A stretch of 64,000 bases of DNA, from positions 310,001 through 374,000 of the forward strand of contig JAHNUO010000021.1 of NCBI GenBank assembly GCA_019787685.1, written 5' to 3'. This document shows positions 1 to 11,999 of this stretch, in pieces. Within the stretch, counting starts at the first letter, position 1; each line of letters opens with the position of its first letter. This DNA is from Chiua virens (Eukaryota; Basidiomycota; Agaricomycetes; Boletales; Boletaceae). The notes beneath the pieces were generated by a model. It made no database searches. It saw only the letters and a program-made list of their open reading frames with translations, and was not told the DNA's origin. The translations under genes and the position numbers were made by a program.

Positions 1-283
1 CATTCATCAGCCCACCCATTACTCTTGGTATTCTCTTGTCAGCCATACTCATCAGCCCATCAGGATGGCACACTCTACAATTGGCCCACCAGTCTTCTCT
101 TCCACTCAACATCTACCTTATTTCACTGTTCATTACCACTACAAATAAGCTCGGCCCATCTGCCTGGATCGTCCCTCCCTCAGCCCATCCGGCTCCATCA
201 GTGCCCTGCTCTCACTTGGCCCAACCTCGGCTGGCAGTCTCAGACAGCCTATTTGCAACCATCGGCTGCCCATCTTCATCAAT
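1..283. repeat. Left copy of a ~285-bp direct repeat
   Basis: This stretch is nearly the same as 2990-3276: both begin with a CATTCAT/TCAGCCCACCC stretch, share the segment around CTTCCACTCAACATCTACC and end just before a GTAAGGTGACTG-like sequence. Both are rich in GGCCCA and TCAGCCCAT words. The open frames through it look like translated repeat, not protein. The copy is cut by the window edge, so its full length is unknown. Confidence 0.8.
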
Positions 284-507
284 GTAAAGTGACTGAAGGG
301 GCTCAGCATGTTTGGATCACATATTTTGTGAGCTAATCAGTAGTATAGAAATGTAAAGGCTGTTGAGTATGATCTATAATATATATATGTAAGACAATTC
401 TATGGACTATACACCCAGTGAGAGTCCCTTGGAAGGCCAATGACATCCAGAACTTCATAGCACATGAAGGATGGTTCTCTCAACCCGGCCCACCTCATCA
501 TCTCGGG

Positions 508-1711
508 TCACATGTAGTATCCCAGGCAGCCCCTGTTCCCATCCACCTGATTCATCCCATGCCACAGAAGATGGCCAGAGAACACCATGACAGTGCCGGG
601 ACTGTATTCAAAGTGTTTGCCAAGCGTTGGTATTACCATCCAAGCATTGGTGTAATCACCGACCATTGCAAGCAAGTCAAGCAACTCCACCAGAGAGCTG
701 AGATCTCAGTGGTATGGTGACTGCCAGTTGATGATCACCGAAACGGCATTGAAGATGCTCTCCCACTCACCAACAACTTCTTCTATCTCTGCCAATCCTT
801 TGATTTTTGCTTGGTGATTTAGTCTGTCCATCATTGCCAGACTGGTGATGTACAACTCAGGGTGCATAATTGCCATTGCTGCCACCAAAAGGGCATTGGT
901 CTCTGCTTGTTGCTCCAGCCAATCACAGCCTCCAGCATGTTCAGCGCTATGCTTCAACGTCGCTGAGACCTCTGGAGGAGTGTCTCCGCCTGCATGCCCC
1001 AGTTGAAACCATGTGGGAGACATGTTCAGACATCCCTTCAGGACTCCATCCTGGTCAGTGAATAGATTGTAGTCACTCCTCTAGTTCATCATCGCTGCAT
1101 GATAGCTTTTCATTAGTGTCACCGACATGGGCACTAATGCCTCAGAGATCTTTGTCTGGAATCTATGAGCTGTGTCCTCATACAGCGCAAGCATCTGCTC
1201 ACCTGTCTCGCAGCTCCCAGGGTGTGTGGTAGATACCAAGCCAGCACTATCCCCTCCTGGTCTATAATTACCGCCAGTTCGTCAATTGTCTCTGGCCCTC
1301 CTGGGGGAAATAACTGCAGAAGCTCTGCTTCACATCCCTCATCCCTTCCATGGTCGTTCCCCTTGAGCAAGCACAACATGTCCAATGCAGATATGTTCAC
1401 TGTCTCTGCTTGGTGTTAGTGTTCCTGCTCATGTGTTGATCGCAATTCTCACTTGTGTTCTGATAAGCGTTCACCAGCCGATCCACAAGGTGGTCAGCAT
1501 TGGCAACCAACGCCACCGGTATATTCTTGCTCGGTAGAATAGAGGATGCATCGTTTGCTGGATGGCTTTTTTCACAGAAGCAGAACACTATATACTGAGA
1601 AAGAATGGAAGTGAGATAGATGCCCATGTTGTTTGTTATGTCCGTGGGGCTGAGGATCACTATATATATTGTGTTTCCCATCACAGCCTTTGATTTATTC
1701 ATGTGATACAA
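508..1711 (-). pseudogene. TET/JBP-like 2OG-Fe(II) dioxygenase, broken
   Basis: Read on the minus strand, 1400-1134 encodes a segment with an IIDQEGIVLAWYLP motif, 1023-706 a segment ending NWQSPYH, and 705-508 a segment with YSPGTVMVFSG, LLWHGMNQVDGNR and GCLGYYM. The last two are one frame split by a TGA at 706-708. The order fits the fungal TET/JBP-type dioxygenases carried by KDZ transposons: a His-x-Asp iron motif, then a distal His, then the Arg that would bind 2-oxoglutarate. Known family members oxidise 5-methylcytosine or related bases. The stop falls exactly between the His and Asp of the iron motif, and a second TGA follows GCLGYYM, where the family usually has Arg. Both are explained by CGA to TGA. 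The frame 1711-1397 may hold more N-terminal sequence but I cannot confirm it. The gene looks dead. Family assignment is by motif memory only. Confidence 0.72.
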
Positions 1712-2202
1712 GACCGATGTGGCCCAAACTACACCATGCTGTCAAATGCATTTCATTGTTTCATTTAGTGAATTTTCTTTGACTCCACTATTGGAACAAC
1801 ACAGCTAGTCAACAAAAATACAATACCAATGTGTCTTTGTCCCCCACTTTCATGCTCTGCTGTGCACTGTGTTTCTGCTATGGCTGAGAGTGTGACTGTA
1901 ATAAGAGCTATTGCACATGTCAGCGTATGTGCTGCAATTCTCCTTGCATCAGCCAGTAATTCCTGCTGTGTAGTCACTGTTGGCTGGGACACTCACCAGA
2001 GCAGTGTTGGCAGCCAATCGACTTGCTATTATCTCCGCCCAGCAATCGCTCCAGGATGATCAGCCCATTAATCAGTGCCCTCATACTATCGTTGGCCCAG
2101 GAGACTCAGGTTGTCATGCATCCCCTTGGCTCACAGGAGTGCACTAAACTCTCAGACATTGGCTGATTGGCTGACTGGTGTCTCATCTACTGTTTCTTCA
2201 CA
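1712..2202. other. No recognisable gene
   Basis: Short frames on both strands have no recognisable motif. From about 2050 the sequence becomes rich in GGCCCA/CAGCCCA words and grades into the tandem repeat that follows. Confidence 0.5.
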
Positions 2203-2620
2203 GGCTGCTCAATGTGCATCAGTCCTCTACAGTCGGCCCATCAGTCTCCTATACATAACCTCTCTGCCAGCCGCTCAATGGGTCTCAGCTTTCATTCCCT
2301 TGGCCAATACGTTGACACCAAGTCCTCTGCACTCGGCCCACAGGTCTCACACAGCATTGCCTCTTCACTGGCCACTCAATGGGTCTCAGCCTTCATTCCA
2401 TCGGCTGATCCGTTGACACCAAGTACTCTGCACTCAGCCCACAGGTCTTGCATAGCATCGCCTCTTCACCAGCCACTCAATGTGTATCAACTTTCATTGT
2501 CTAGGCCAATCCATTGTTGTTTATTCCTCTCAACTTGGCCCATCTATCTCAAACCCCACTTCCCTACTGGCCGGTTCATGTGTGTCAGTACCCATTGCCT
2601 TGGCCCATTCATTCATTTTT
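2203..2620. repeat. Degenerate ~101-bp tandem repeat
   Basis: A motif of the form GCCRCTCAATGKGTMTCA recurs at 2270, 2371 and 2472 (spacing 101 and 101), with weaker copies at about 2203 and 2569. The units also share GTTGACACCAAGT and CACTCRGCCCACAGGTCT. The long frames over this stretch are translations of the repeat and should not be annotated as genes. Confidence 0.75.
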
Positions 2621-2989
2621 CCCTACTGTATAGTGGCTGGCCATTGGCTATTGGCACACCATTCTTCAGCCTAGACCTATGTACTGCCTCTGCTCACATT
2701 GGCCCACCTTGCTGAAGTATCTCAGATGTCAGCCAACCCGTGCATATCAGTCTGTCCCTCACTTGGCTTACTACCACTATCAGCCTGCAGCACATCAGCC
2801 CATTTGTATGTTTTGCTGTCTACTATCTCGGCCATTCCATTCATCACTGATGGATGTCCAATTGACTGACCCTTTCACCTCGCCTCTCAGGCCTTTGGCC
2901 CCTTGGTCCCTCTCAGCCATCCCTTCATTGGCCAACAGGATATCCTCTCTATCATTTCCGTCAGCCCCTCTGTTTCCATTGCCATTCTA

Positions 2990-3276
2990 TTCATCAGCCC
3001 ACCCATCACACATCAGTATTTTCTTGTCAGCCATACTTATCGGCCCAGCGGGATGGCACACTCTCTACAATCAGCCTACCAGTCTTCTCTTCCACTCAAC
3101 ATCTACCTTATTTCACTACTCATCTTCACAACAAATAAGCTTGGCCTATTCATCTGGATTGTCCCTCCCTTGGCCTATCCAGCTCCATTGGTGCCCCACT
3201 CTCACTCGACCCAACCTTGGCTGGCGGTCTCAGACGGCCTATTTGCAACCATCAGCTGCCCATCTTCATCGGTGTA
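2990..3276. repeat. Right copy of the ~285-bp direct repeat
   Basis: This is the partner of 1-283 in the same orientation, with scattered substitutions mostly of the transition type. The broken dioxygenase and the 101-bp repeat lie between the two copies, so the pair could be the ends of a larger repeated unit of about 3 kb or two members of a dispersed repeat. Confidence 0.75.
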
Positions 3277-4008
3277 AGGTGACTGCAGTATGTGTGAGAC
3301 CAACTGTGAATAGATCCAAGGAGTGCTACAAATGACAAAGAAATGCCAACATCAACAATCTGGCCATTGCTGGGATTTCTGAGACCATCTACCAATGGAT
3401 TGAAGGAAACACCATGATGACAGGGAAATGTCAGCACTAGCCATTTAGTGGTTACAATGGTTTCTGAGACCAACTGCCAATAGGTTAAAGGAGACTTGAT
3501 GTGGGCAAGAATGATATAGCATACATAGCTAGCTAAAGCCTAACTAGTTTGCAAGCATCCCTACATTCCATCAGAATTATACTCCTCACACAACAAATGA
3601 ACCATTGTAAAGAATTTATGAGGTCCAGAGAGGTTGATTAGCCTTTCCCAACAACCAGTAATGTGACACATCAATAATCACCAGTTCATTTTTACTGCTG
3701 ATGAATATTTATAAATCCCCCTTACATGCCTGACTAGACGTGTTGTGATGAACCTTCCAAGTAAATCAAGGTTGGCCTTTGGTAGTATGTTGAGACCACT
3801 CTCCTGCACCTGAGGGAATGATCCCCATCATGCATATCACGAACCAATATAAACCATTTATAAACCATTATTATTATTCTAATGATAAGAATTTATATGG
3901 GGTTTATCAGAAATTTGACATTTGTGTGATGAATACTCTTTGTTTAGTTTCACATATTTGACAAAACAAAACCTGCGCATAAATTTCAAGATTTGGTGCA
4001 CGTTTGGT
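3277..4008. other. AT-rich spacer without a recognisable gene
   Basis: Only short frames without motifs are present. The segment ends at the target site of the hAT element, whose first target-duplication copy is 4009-4016. Confidence 0.5.
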
Positions 4009-4177
4009 CCGCGGGCTAGTGTTGCCATCAAAGTGAACTGACTTCAAAGTAGACTTCACTTCAGTTCATGTTTTAGCACTTCGTTACAGTGAACTGAACT
4101 TGAACCGGCTTCGAACTGACTTCGAAGTGTGGCGTAGTTGAAGAGGTGACACAGGTGACATGTGAGTTGTGACATGT

Positions 4178-4884
4178 TGTAGAAAAGAAATAATGGGTGA
4201 TAAGAAGAAAGGTGGGGCAATTAGGTTCGTCCCAAGGGGGGTTATATTTGGAAGGAATGATGGATTCAGGTTTGTCTAAGAGTCCTAGAGGCTGCTGGAC
4301 GATCTGGAATGAAAAGCGGTCGATGTAAAAGTATCCGGGTGGAGGCGAGGCAATGAGAGTATTGATTCAAGTAGATGAGACGCAGAGGAACAATAGGACG
4401 AGGTAAAAGAGAAACTATCCAGCTCACTCACACATGGGAGAGTAAACAGGAGATCTCCTGAATGCAGCAAGACAATATTTTTGTGTTAGAAACATGGTTT
4501 TATAGTCCTGGGCATAACCCAGGACTGTTAAAGGTAATCCGACCCTAAGTAAGTGTACAGGATCGACATAGGGTGAGTATGCTAAGAAGGAGTGTCAAAC
4601 CTTGTATATGACAAAGAAAGGAAAGGTGTTAGGATAGTAATGACCTTAATAAGGCCAAATCGAGTAGAACAAGTCAAATCAGATGAAGCAGAATACGTAC
4701 GAAGGAACCGGATTGGATCGCGTTGACTCGGATTGGACTCGGATTGGATTCGGATGATCTGTAAATGCTAGGAATGAAACCGGGCTGGCACGAAGTCGAT
4801 GGCGGATGAGATAGGAGGTGATATGACATGATGAAGAGCGAGGAAAATGTATCCTACAACCGTAGGGAGTATCTAACTCCTACA
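4178..4884 (+). mobile_element. Solo LTR, family B, inside the hAT element
   Basis: The segment starts TGTAGAAAAG and ends CTCCTACA, so it has TG...CA ends with a short TGTAG/CTACA inverted repeat. A central CCTGGGCATAACCCAGGACT stretch and a TATAG-like word are shared with copies at 23553-31863 (reverse, interrupted), 33462-33976 and 36542-37222. No internal retrotransposon genes lie beside it. I could not find a convincing 5-bp target duplication. It sits between the hAT left end and the transposase gene. Confidence 0.78.
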
Positions 4885-5034
4885 GTGTGATGGCCAGTCG
4901 CCCATGGAGCAATGTCCATTGGCCTGCAGCCATGATCATTGCCAGCTCAGTCCTACGAACAAACGCCATGACCGCTGCCGTCGGTCACCTCACCGTGGTG
5001 AGCACACATTGAGCCGACAAGATGCACTCAACAA

Positions 5035-8000
5035 ATGTATCAAGATCTTGCTTTGCTACCAACAAAATGGCAGCCTCGAACCCCTCAATATCGCCAGTCT
5101 CTCCTGCCCGGCACCATGCAATATAGTGGAAATACCATGACACTTCCTACCAGTGAGAACATGCCCCCACCACTTTCTGAACATTCATCGTCTCAGTCTG
5201 TCCCATCTCACCTTAGCCCCGCCCCCAACTTGCCGTCCATCTACGCCCATTATCCACCAACCACACCTGTCTATCCAACTCCCATGCACGCTAGTCCCTA
5301 CTTTCCAGTTCCTCCACATATCCTTCTGTACCCAGTCCCCTGTGATACCGTACCTTCGCTGTTCCCTGACCAGCGTCTGCACCTCCATTACCCCGAGATT
5401 GATCCCAGCCTTTGTAACTCAGCCATTGCCAATCTACCTACCCTGCTTACGCACAAGTGCAAGTACAATACGAAAGGTCAGACTACCGGGAAGAGGCGGA
5501 AGTCTAAACACTCGCCTAATGCCATTTCCAAGTCTGTTGTGCCGACAGAAGTGGTAGCAGCCACAACATGTGGTGTTGGACCAACAGAATCGGAGTCGGA
5601 TACCCACGCTGATCTGCACTGCAGACATGAGTCAGAAGGGGTGGAGACGAAGAGTCAAGAAGGCCGTATGAGGTTTCGCCTTCGCCATACTGGCAGGTCG
5701 CCAGAGCATTCCAAGACTGCGGCCACAGATGTCTGGTACCACCTCCGGCCCCTTATGTCATCCAAGCCTCCAGCAATCTGGCCAGAAGATCTTCCCAAGC
5801 CTGAAGACACTCTGAGAAGTTTTCCTACGACACCGTATGTCGGATGCAAGCCATGCTCTGAACCGAAAGAGTAAGTGATAGCCCTTGACTGAGTACTAGC
5901 GTGAGCAAGTTCTCACCTCCATTAATCTAGGGGCAGTAAACGACAGTGGAAGACATGGAAACACGGCACCGGGATGACAACATGCTATCGAACCTACCTC
6001 AAGACCAAACATCCAGAGGAGTACAAGCAGGCGATCAACGAGCATGGATTAAAGATTCATGAACTTGAAGACATTGGTGGCCTGATTCAAGAACCATTTA
6101 CAGTTCCAATGTTTCACCACTTACTCATGAAGTGGGTTGTTGAAGACGACCAGGTAAGTACTAATGTACTGGTCCAGAATGAGTCAAGTTATTCATTCAC
6201 CGTCATAGTCAATCAAAGTCACAGAGTCGACCAACTTTTGTAACCTTCTCTGCTACCTTGGCCGAGGAAACATCACCGATAGTGATGTCCCACATCGCAC
6301 TAAGCTTACCATGCAAATTCTTCACACATACAGAACAGAGATAGACCAAATCAAGACAGACCTTCAAGTGAGTCCCTGCTCTAGTAACATCTTGTGGGTT
6401 GCTGATTTTGTGAAGAATGCTCTTGGACGCATCTCCCTGACGACAGACCTATGGAGCGATCCTAATCGCGACAGCTTTATGGCCATTACAGCACACTTCT
6501 TGGCTTGAAGTCCAGAGAACCACCTTGAATACTGCGATCACCTCATTGCCTTTCGGTTTATTGATGGAAGTCATAGTGGTATTCGTCTTGCTAACGAGTT
6601 CTTCCACCTCTTGGATGAAGTCGGAATTCAGCATAAGCTTGGTCAGATTACCGTGGATAATGCATCCAACAATAATACCATGATGCGGCAACTTGAACAC
6701 CTGCTGTGTGCCAAAGGGGTGGCATTTCATCATGATGGAAACCGTCTCTGGTAGGCTAGAGCTTTAATTTTGAGATCCCATAGACTCAGTTTGCAATATA
6801 CTAGGTGCTTTCCACATGTCATGAACATTGCCGTGCAGGCTTTTCTAGCCGAACTGAAGGCAAATCCTACAGCCCCACTCTCAACTCTTCCTCACAATCC
6901 AGATGCTGAGATGGTCACAAATGTGAAAAAGTATGTTGCGACATTAGAACGGGATCTTATTGGCACAGGCCAAAGGGTAGTTGCTGCATGTTGCGCATCA
7001 GGGCAACGGGGGCGTGACCTACGCAAGCTAATCAGACAAGGTAACAACTCAGGATATTGGAAGGGGAAAATGGTAGACCCCATACACGAATCCATGCCTG
7101 AAGTACAGTTATTGCAGGATTGTGAGACACGGTGGTCCTCTATGTTTAATATGATTGACCGTATAATTTTATTACATCCAGTAGGTTGTGATTTGATGTC
7201 CGTCGTGGCGAGATACTCACACATCTTTCTCCAGGGTCTTGTACGCTTCCTTCAATGCCCTGAACACTCCGATATTTGTCATCTCGCTCTAAATGACTAT
7301 GAGATTGGTGTTCTATGCAATATCCATCAAGCCCTAGAGATTCCACATCTTATGCAGCAAAACTTCTTGTTCGAACACACGCCAACACTACCAATGGCCA
7401 TTCCACTATACGAGATACTTAACCATGAATGGAAGGACCTAAAATCGACGATCCCTGAGCTAGCCCATTACATATCAATCGCAACTGAGAAGATCGATGA
7501 GTATGTAGCTGAAGGCCGTAAAATGTGCATCTATGCCCTCGCAATGAGTACGTCAGTGCCCCAACTCCTACACTGACAACCATTTGAGATTTGTTTTGCT
7601 AGTTTTGAATCCAACAATGAAGTTTATGTGGATGAAACAACATTGGCCGGCAGAGGATGTCAAAAATGCACGGAAATGGATGCTCGAAGCCGTGAGTCTG
7701 AACAATAACATAGATTTCCAGTGACATGTATTGACAAGGCTACCACAGATGGAAGCTTATCAGCGGGCTGCTCGACTTCATGACAAGGCAAATAACAAAA
7801 GCTCAGGCCACACTCTGTTGGGCCTGCCTGGCAGCACAGTAGCCAGGGCAGCGCAGGCGCATGCACGTGGTGTCAGATGCTTACAGGGACTGGCCAAAGT
7901 TCAAAGGTCCACATCCTATGCCAACACATTCACATCTACAGCAACCACTAACATAACCACTCTCAACACAGTGTCCAATCCAGACACTGATCGTACTACT

Positions 8001-8625
8001 TGTACTAGCCTAGACTCAGAGAACCAACCATCCCTACTAGGCCCAGACCCTCCTCGTCTGGGTCACACTGCCCCAGAAGACTGTGAACGTCTCAAAGCAC
8101 TGGCATGTGCTCAGATTGATGACCAAAAGGCTGCTGAGAGTGAGCTACTCAGGTATGAGATGGATACTGGTACGGTGATGAGTGGTGATGTGTCGGAACA
8201 CAGTGTTGATCTTGTCTGCTTCTGGGAGGTACATGGTTTCTTAGTCTTCATTCACACAACTAACAAGAATCTCTCAGCGGCATGAGCATACTTACCCATT
8301 ACTCTTTTGGGTGGCTATGGATGTACTTCCTGCACAGGCGTCATCGGTGCCTTGTGAACGTGTCTTTTCGTCAAGCAAGGAAACTTGCACATTGCGTCGG
8401 AATAATCTTGGCCCAGAGCTAATGGAAGCACTACAGGTTCTCAAGTTCAAGTACAAACAGGAACACCTTTCTTTTACCTCGGATCTCATTGCAAACCCAC
8501 TTGACTATAGTATTACTGAGTTGACAGACTATGCTTCATGTGAATTGATTGCTACGGGTAACTTTGAAGAACTAAATGATTTGATTTGCAACTGTACTAG
8601 TAGTAGCGACAACCAGCAGATCTAG
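5035..8625 (+). pseudogene. hAT transposase gene, one in-frame stop
   Basis: The first exon gives a Pro/Ser-rich N-terminus. It is followed by a BED-like finger (CKPC near 5850, then TTCYRTYLKTKH after an intron). The catalytic core has SLTTDLW (first Asp near 6446) and ITVDNASNN (second Asp near 6656), then CFPHVMN and the hAT RW motif CETRWSSM near 7125. The C-terminus (8278-8625) is a typical hATC dimerisation region with PCERVFSS and LGPELMEALQ. Introns fit at 5871-5930, 6154-6208, 6751-6804, 7548-7602, 7692-7748 and 8229-8277, and probably 7181-7234, all about 50-60 bp. A single TGA at 6506-6508 breaks the frame just after the first Asp region; TGG is the likely ancestor. The start could be 5035 or 5137. 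Without that stop it would look functional. Confidence 0.88.
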
Positions 8626-8899
8626 TTATTTATTCTTAATACTATTGGCTGGGAAATGCCGGCTCAGTTCTTGCCCACTTCGAACCCACTTCGAAGTGCA
8701 CTTCGTCTCACTTCGAAAAAACGAACTATAACGAAGTGCCACTTCGAGTTCACTTCAGTTCAGTTCGCGGCAACACTACCGCGGGCGAAACATCAAATTC
8801 AGCCATCGACAGAACTGGAAACTAATCTTGATATTCGGTAATACATATATCTCAACATTTAGGCCTATGCTAAATATTGATCTAGCCGTTGTGTTAGTA

Positions 8900-11800
8900 A
8901 TGTCCGTGCCGGCTGGTCGCTATTACGTTGCATCTCGTCACTTCAAACTCTCACAATTCTACGATGACATGTTTTCCTCCATTGGTGGGGTGTGTCCGAT
9001 ATCAATCGTTTGTGGTGCTTGGAATATTACTGACGTATGGAGCTAGATTCTTGCACACTTCATCATCCAAGGCGAATCACGCCTCCATCGCTGCTTCAAT
9101 AACGTTGACGTTTCCGACAACGCCGTGAACGACATTAAGACTCTGCAGAAGCTTGTGAAGGTTGGAGATGCATGCCACACTCGCGAAGATCACATCTGAC
9201 GCAACAAGTCTTTACCGTTCATTCAAGGATGCAACGCCTCTCCCCGGTGCAATCAAGGAAGGCCTGCGCGAGAAGCTCGACATTGCCTTTGATAAGGCAT
9301 TTAATATCTCCCACATTGCGTCTTACACGATAGGTCGAAATCCTGAACATGATGCAACGTTAGCTGAAGCCTGGCCCGAGTACACCAAACATGTCATTTT
9401 TGGCGTTAAAGAATACATCGATGATCTTCGCACGACCGGCGTCCTTGACGATGACAGCTCAGATCTCAGTTTGTCCTTGGATGAGAAAATGGTGATTGTG
9501 TCGTTTGCTGACTTGATTTCAGGTATCATCTTGGTTCACCCCTTACGTCTACCTCGTCAAAGCTCATGGACGCGAATGGTTACCCGGTTCAGCCAGTGCG
9601 GACATGATCCGTGCCATACTCGGACACCCATCCCTTAATACCGAGAATCGCGACCTCGCCGTCCACGCAGTATGTTCATACACCTTGAGATCCCTGGTAC
9701 CAGGATCGATCTCATCCACATACAGATTTGCAAGGTCTTCCTCGAAGTTTTTGAGGTGTTCCTTGCTCTTGAAATCGAATTGACATCTCGAACAATCCCT
9801 CCTCGTCCTGAAAGCGTTAAGGACATTGCAAGCTACTTCTCTCTCGCTGAGAAGAAGAGGCCGAACGTAAAACGCAAGGCGAAATCGATGGACAATGAGA
9901 CCGAGGGCGAAGAGGAAGAAGACGGACCGTTATCTGACGAGCTTGAACAGGTCGACAAACTCACGCCAGAACAGCTGAAGAAACTCACTGCCGAGGCCGA
10001 TATTGCGAAAACGATCATTCTCAGCGTCGTCAACAAAAGCCTCGTGAAGTACGCGGCCGTATCCGACCTTCACGACAGCTGGAGGCGTCAATCCGTTATT
10101 CCGACCGACATCAATCCAAACTCCTTCCGCGGTCAACACATGCTCAATTTTCATACATTCGAATGGGGTTGGAAAGCTCCAGGGAGTCGTCCCCGTGTCC
10201 ACGGCCAGCTCGCGCAGCTCACTATTCTTGAACACGAGATCGTTCAGTTTTATCGCAAACCTCTCCTTCTTGAATCTCAGTCAGCTGCTTTTCTTCGTGC
10301 CGCAATCGAACAAGTCACTGTTCCCTATCGCCGCACCACGCCTCTGTCTCGTCAGTCCCACTTGACCAAACAACCACCAAAGCCTGTTGTTCCCCTCGAT
10401 CCTCCTCCATTTGAGTGGCCAGACCATCTCGATCACGCCTCTCTGCAACCTGCGGCAATAACATTCTCCCTCACTGGCTGGCGCTGCACAAAGAAATCCA
10501 AACGCACCTCAAGCAGACCAACGTGCTGCAACGTGCAATCAACTTGATTCAAGATACACGCTTTGCATGGGCAGATCAAACGGGGGCAATCGAACTGCGA
10601 GACAAACCAAGCTTGGATCTCGACGTCCAGAATGCGTTGAAGAATCTCATCACAGTCAGTCGTTACTCAGATTCGTGCATAATTTACCGATTTCATGCTT
10701 GCATTTTATTTAGGCCATAGACGTCAATGCGTACCGTCAGCGCACCAGGAAAAAGAAGGTGACGTTGAGAACAAAGATTCCAGAACAGGAACGTTTCAAG
10801 GTTTCTTATCGTGATGCTGACGTGAAGGATCACAAGTCTGGTGACATCAGATCTCAATTCGTTCTCAAGCCTGCCGACGAGAGTGATGGAGACAGCGAGC
10901 AACACGATGACGTCGAACATCACGACCATGAAGATGACGAAGATGGGCATGACGAGGAGGACCAGGACGAAGCTGTCAACAAGAATCTCGATAAGGCGAC
11001 GCTCGACGACCTTCACAGTGTACCATCAGACTCAGAGCAGGCACACTTGTCCAATGCAGGTGAGAATGATTTCAATAATTCTCTTGAAAAATGCGCCGAA
11101 AATCTCGTTAGCTGCCGCACAGCTGTCGGATGAGAGTGTATGTCTGGACGACCCTTTCTCTCATGCCCAGATGCCAACCCCATCCCAATCTGAGCCGGAG
11201 CCTGGCATTCCCAGTCGTGAAGTGGGTTGCGATCCCGAAGATGTTATATCGTTGGAGCTTGTTGCTGATCCTCCGAAACCAACCCCTCGGGGCGAAGGTA
11301 CGTGCATCTTTTTTTTTTTTTTTTCATTCGCCATGTCCACATTTTGGCCTCGTCCCTTCTTGTACACCTCTCGACACCGACCCTTTCATCACACAAGTCT
11401 AACGACTCCCATTTTATGCACATGTCATTGACCCGACTGCATTTTCGTTTCATCCAGATCCTCATACATGTGAGTATTTGGGTCACGACGTTCCAAGAGA
11501 TATGCGTATGAGACCATGAAATTTCATTATCAGCTATCCGAAGGTTACAAAACCCCACAAACCATATCAAAGGTGTATCTCAATCCAGGTCGTAGTTTGT
11601 ATAAATGTTTACCATCTATTTGAAGGCGACAACAGTTACACGATGGGCGTTGATGATGGTGGTGAGTCCAAATGCGCAAACCGTGCACTAACTACATTTT
11701 GGGCTGCTTGACTTTTAGAACCAACGAAAAATAACCGCAAGCGCACTTCTTCCCGTTCCAACGTGTTTTCATCACCCGAAGGGAAAGGCAAAGATGGTCC

Positions 11801-11999
11801 GCCATTCTCATTCATCACCATTTGGCTGACGTAATGTTAAGTCACTATTTCGGTAGCTGGTCGTCGCCGCAAGCCCACGAAGCGCAACCGTGTTGAAGAA
11901 CCGACTGTTCCGGTTGATCAGCCCACGACGCCTCCCAACAGTTATGACAGGATGCTGGACGCGTTTACACCGTCCCAACCACAGGGGGAGATTGCTTGA
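8900..11999 (+). CDS. Hypothetical multi-exon protein with acidic and basic tracts
   Basis: I do not recognise the family. A plausible start is the ATG at 8900. Clear introns are 9670-9725, 10655-10713 and 11060-11111, with others near 8990-9050 and 9480-9530 and several after 11296. The protein has a helical N-terminal part, a lysine-rich patch then an acidic run (about 9860-9960), a segment with GWKAPGSRPRVHG (about 10170), a second acidic His/Asp/Glu run (about 10890-10980) and a C-terminus with AGRRRKPTKRNR, a likely nuclear localisation signal, ending at the TGA 11997-11999. Basic plus acidic stretches suggest a nuclear, perhaps chromatin-linked role, but that is inference. The reading frame seems to change near 10440-10470 without an obvious intron. 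The hAT element inserted about 115 bp upstream of the proposed start. Confidence 0.6.

Larger units (their letters stand above)
4017..8778 (+). mobile_element. Complete hAT-superfamily DNA transposon
   Basis: The ends are inverted (TAGTGTTGCC at 4017-4026, GGCAACACTA at 8769-8778). They are flanked by an identical 8-bp duplication, CCGCGGGC, at 4009-4016 and 8779-8786, the size expected for hAT. Next to each end lie clustered CACTTCGAAGTG-like and CAGTTCACTT words (about 4030-4140 and 8680-8768), probably transposase binding sites. The element is 4762 bp and carries a multi-exon transposase gene on the plus strand and a solo LTR at 4178-4884. The perfect target duplication argues for fairly recent insertion. 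Joining the flanks restores a continuous site with one CCGCGGGC. Confidence 0.93.

Noticed and set aside
418..720. 100-residue plus-strand frame
   Set aside because: It is the shadow of the minus-strand dioxygenase relic, whose motifs match a known family.
4178..4884. 5-bp target duplication for the family-B LTR
   Set aside because: Flanks CATGT and GTGTG do not match, so none was claimed; the same is true at 36542-37222.
9833..10235. Serine-rich and other minus-strand frames opposite the first unknown gene
   Set aside because: Complement of acidic Asp/Glu codons on the plus strand, where intron signals and the continuing frame support the plus-strand gene.
11302..11335. T-run as a possible terminator
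   Set aside because: It lies just after a GT donor within the intron-rich end of the unknown gene and is better read as intron sequence.
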